Positions 63,851 to 64,000 of a stretch of DNA of 64,000 bases are shown here, piece by piece. The first letter of the stretch is position 1; each line of letters opens with the position of its first letter. A program made the translations under genes and the position numbers. The stretch comes from VRUE01 sp036379955. Lineage in GTDB: Bacteria > Actinomycetota > Thermoleophilia > Solirubrobacterales > 70-9. The DNA is taken from positions 1 through 64,000 of the forward strand of contig DASVFR010000016.1 in NCBI GenBank assembly GCA_036379955.1, given 5' to 3'. The notes under the pieces were generated by a model that worked only from the letters and a program-made list of their open reading frames with translations, did no database searches and was not told the origin of the DNA.

Positions 63851-64000
63851 ATGACCTCTGGCCCGATCGAGTGGGACGCCGAGACCTACGACGAGGTCTC
63901 CACGCCCCAGCTCTCCTGGGGGCTGGAGGTGCTCGAACGCCTAAAGCTGCGTGGTGACGAGACGGCGATCGACGCCGGCTGCGGCTCCGGCCGGGTCACC
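63851..64000 (+). CDS. SAM-dependent methyltransferase (5' part, cut by the window end)
   Basis: Only the first 50 codons are present, open to the end. They read IEWDAETYDEVSTPQLSWGL and then motif I AIDAGCGSGRVT, the SAM-binding loop of class I methyltransferases. The WDxxxYDxVSxPQ lead resembles trans-aconitate 2-methyltransferase and similar small-molecule methyltransferases. It starts 4 nt after leuD and may be part of the leu operon. Confidence 0.7.
   Translation, partial: MTSGPIEWDAETYDEVSTPQLSWGLEVLERLKLRGDETAIDAGCGSGRVT

Noticed and set aside
1..64000. tRNA, rRNA, CRISPR, insertion sequence or prophage genes
   Set aside because: I looked through the intergenic gaps for T-arm motifs, regularly spaced direct repeats and transposase or integrase frames and found none.

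Overview
The window is a dense, very GC-rich chromosomal segment with roughly 58 protein genes and no visible tRNA, rRNA, transposase, phage gene or CRISPR array. The gene set points to a Gram-positive high-GC actinobacterial lineage, and I would guess the deep branch around Thermoleophilia/Solirubrobacterales (inference, moderate confidence). The support is: complete menaquinone genes, a DUF385 F420-type oxidoreductase, a long ACT-type SerA, GatCAB with GluRS, a PcrA with a C-terminal Tudor-like domain, and a LEU-type leuA leader.

Layout. 1-1.8 kb: wecB (minus) divergent from rpmI-rplT. 1.9-12.7 kb: one long plus-strand run trmH-pheS-pheT-argC-argJ-argB-argD-(two small proteins)-argG, joined by 1-8 nt overlaps, so phenylalanyl-tRNA synthetase and arginine biosynthesis look co-transcribed. 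12.7-22 kb: a secreted coiled-coil/transglycosylase-like protein, dnaE, an unknown Cys-rich protein, an acyl-CoA dehydrogenase, nfo and gltX. 22-29 kb: two LuxR-type regulators, a cysteine-free Rrf2 regulator, cupin, cysK-cysE, pcrA, folD. 30-34 kb: gatC-gatA-gatB. 34-40.6 kb: ndh, envelope glycosyltransferases and an SQD1-like sulfolipid enzyme. 40.8-51.5 kb: ilvBN and a menaquinone block (menF; menB-menA-menC-menD-acyltransferase on minus; menE). 51.5-58 kb: ilvC, serC-serA, an MDR oxidoreductase and an RTX-like secreted protein. 58-64 kb: an MFS exporter, then leuA, an XRE-cupin regulator, leuC-leuD and a truncated methyltransferase.

The most unusual content is small and repetitive. Eight palindromic elements, each 47 nt long, occur in the window. 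They fall into at least two sequence families (TTCCGGTGCGC ends, three copies; GGGTGCAACG ends, three copies) plus two singletons. Two copies of the first family are read in the same frame as C-terminal or internal peptide inserts (PheT, GatA), a third sits exactly between argC and argJ, and a singleton is inserted in pheT. A separate ~90-nt hairpin repeat occurs twice in opposite orientations, and its copy-to-copy substitutions keep the helices paired.

Regulation is also readable. leuA has a 19-residue Leu-rich leader peptide whose Leu codons lie on a 12-nt anti-Shine-Dalgarno sequence in a pseudoknotted leader. cysK is preceded by an apparently leaderless 15-codon ORF with one Cys codon and a hairpin. 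About twenty genes carry a TAnnnT hexamer 6-10 nt before the start codon and no obvious Shine-Dalgarno, suggesting common leaderless transcription. argB alone within the arg operon has clearly lower GC than its neighbours, suggesting in-place replacement.
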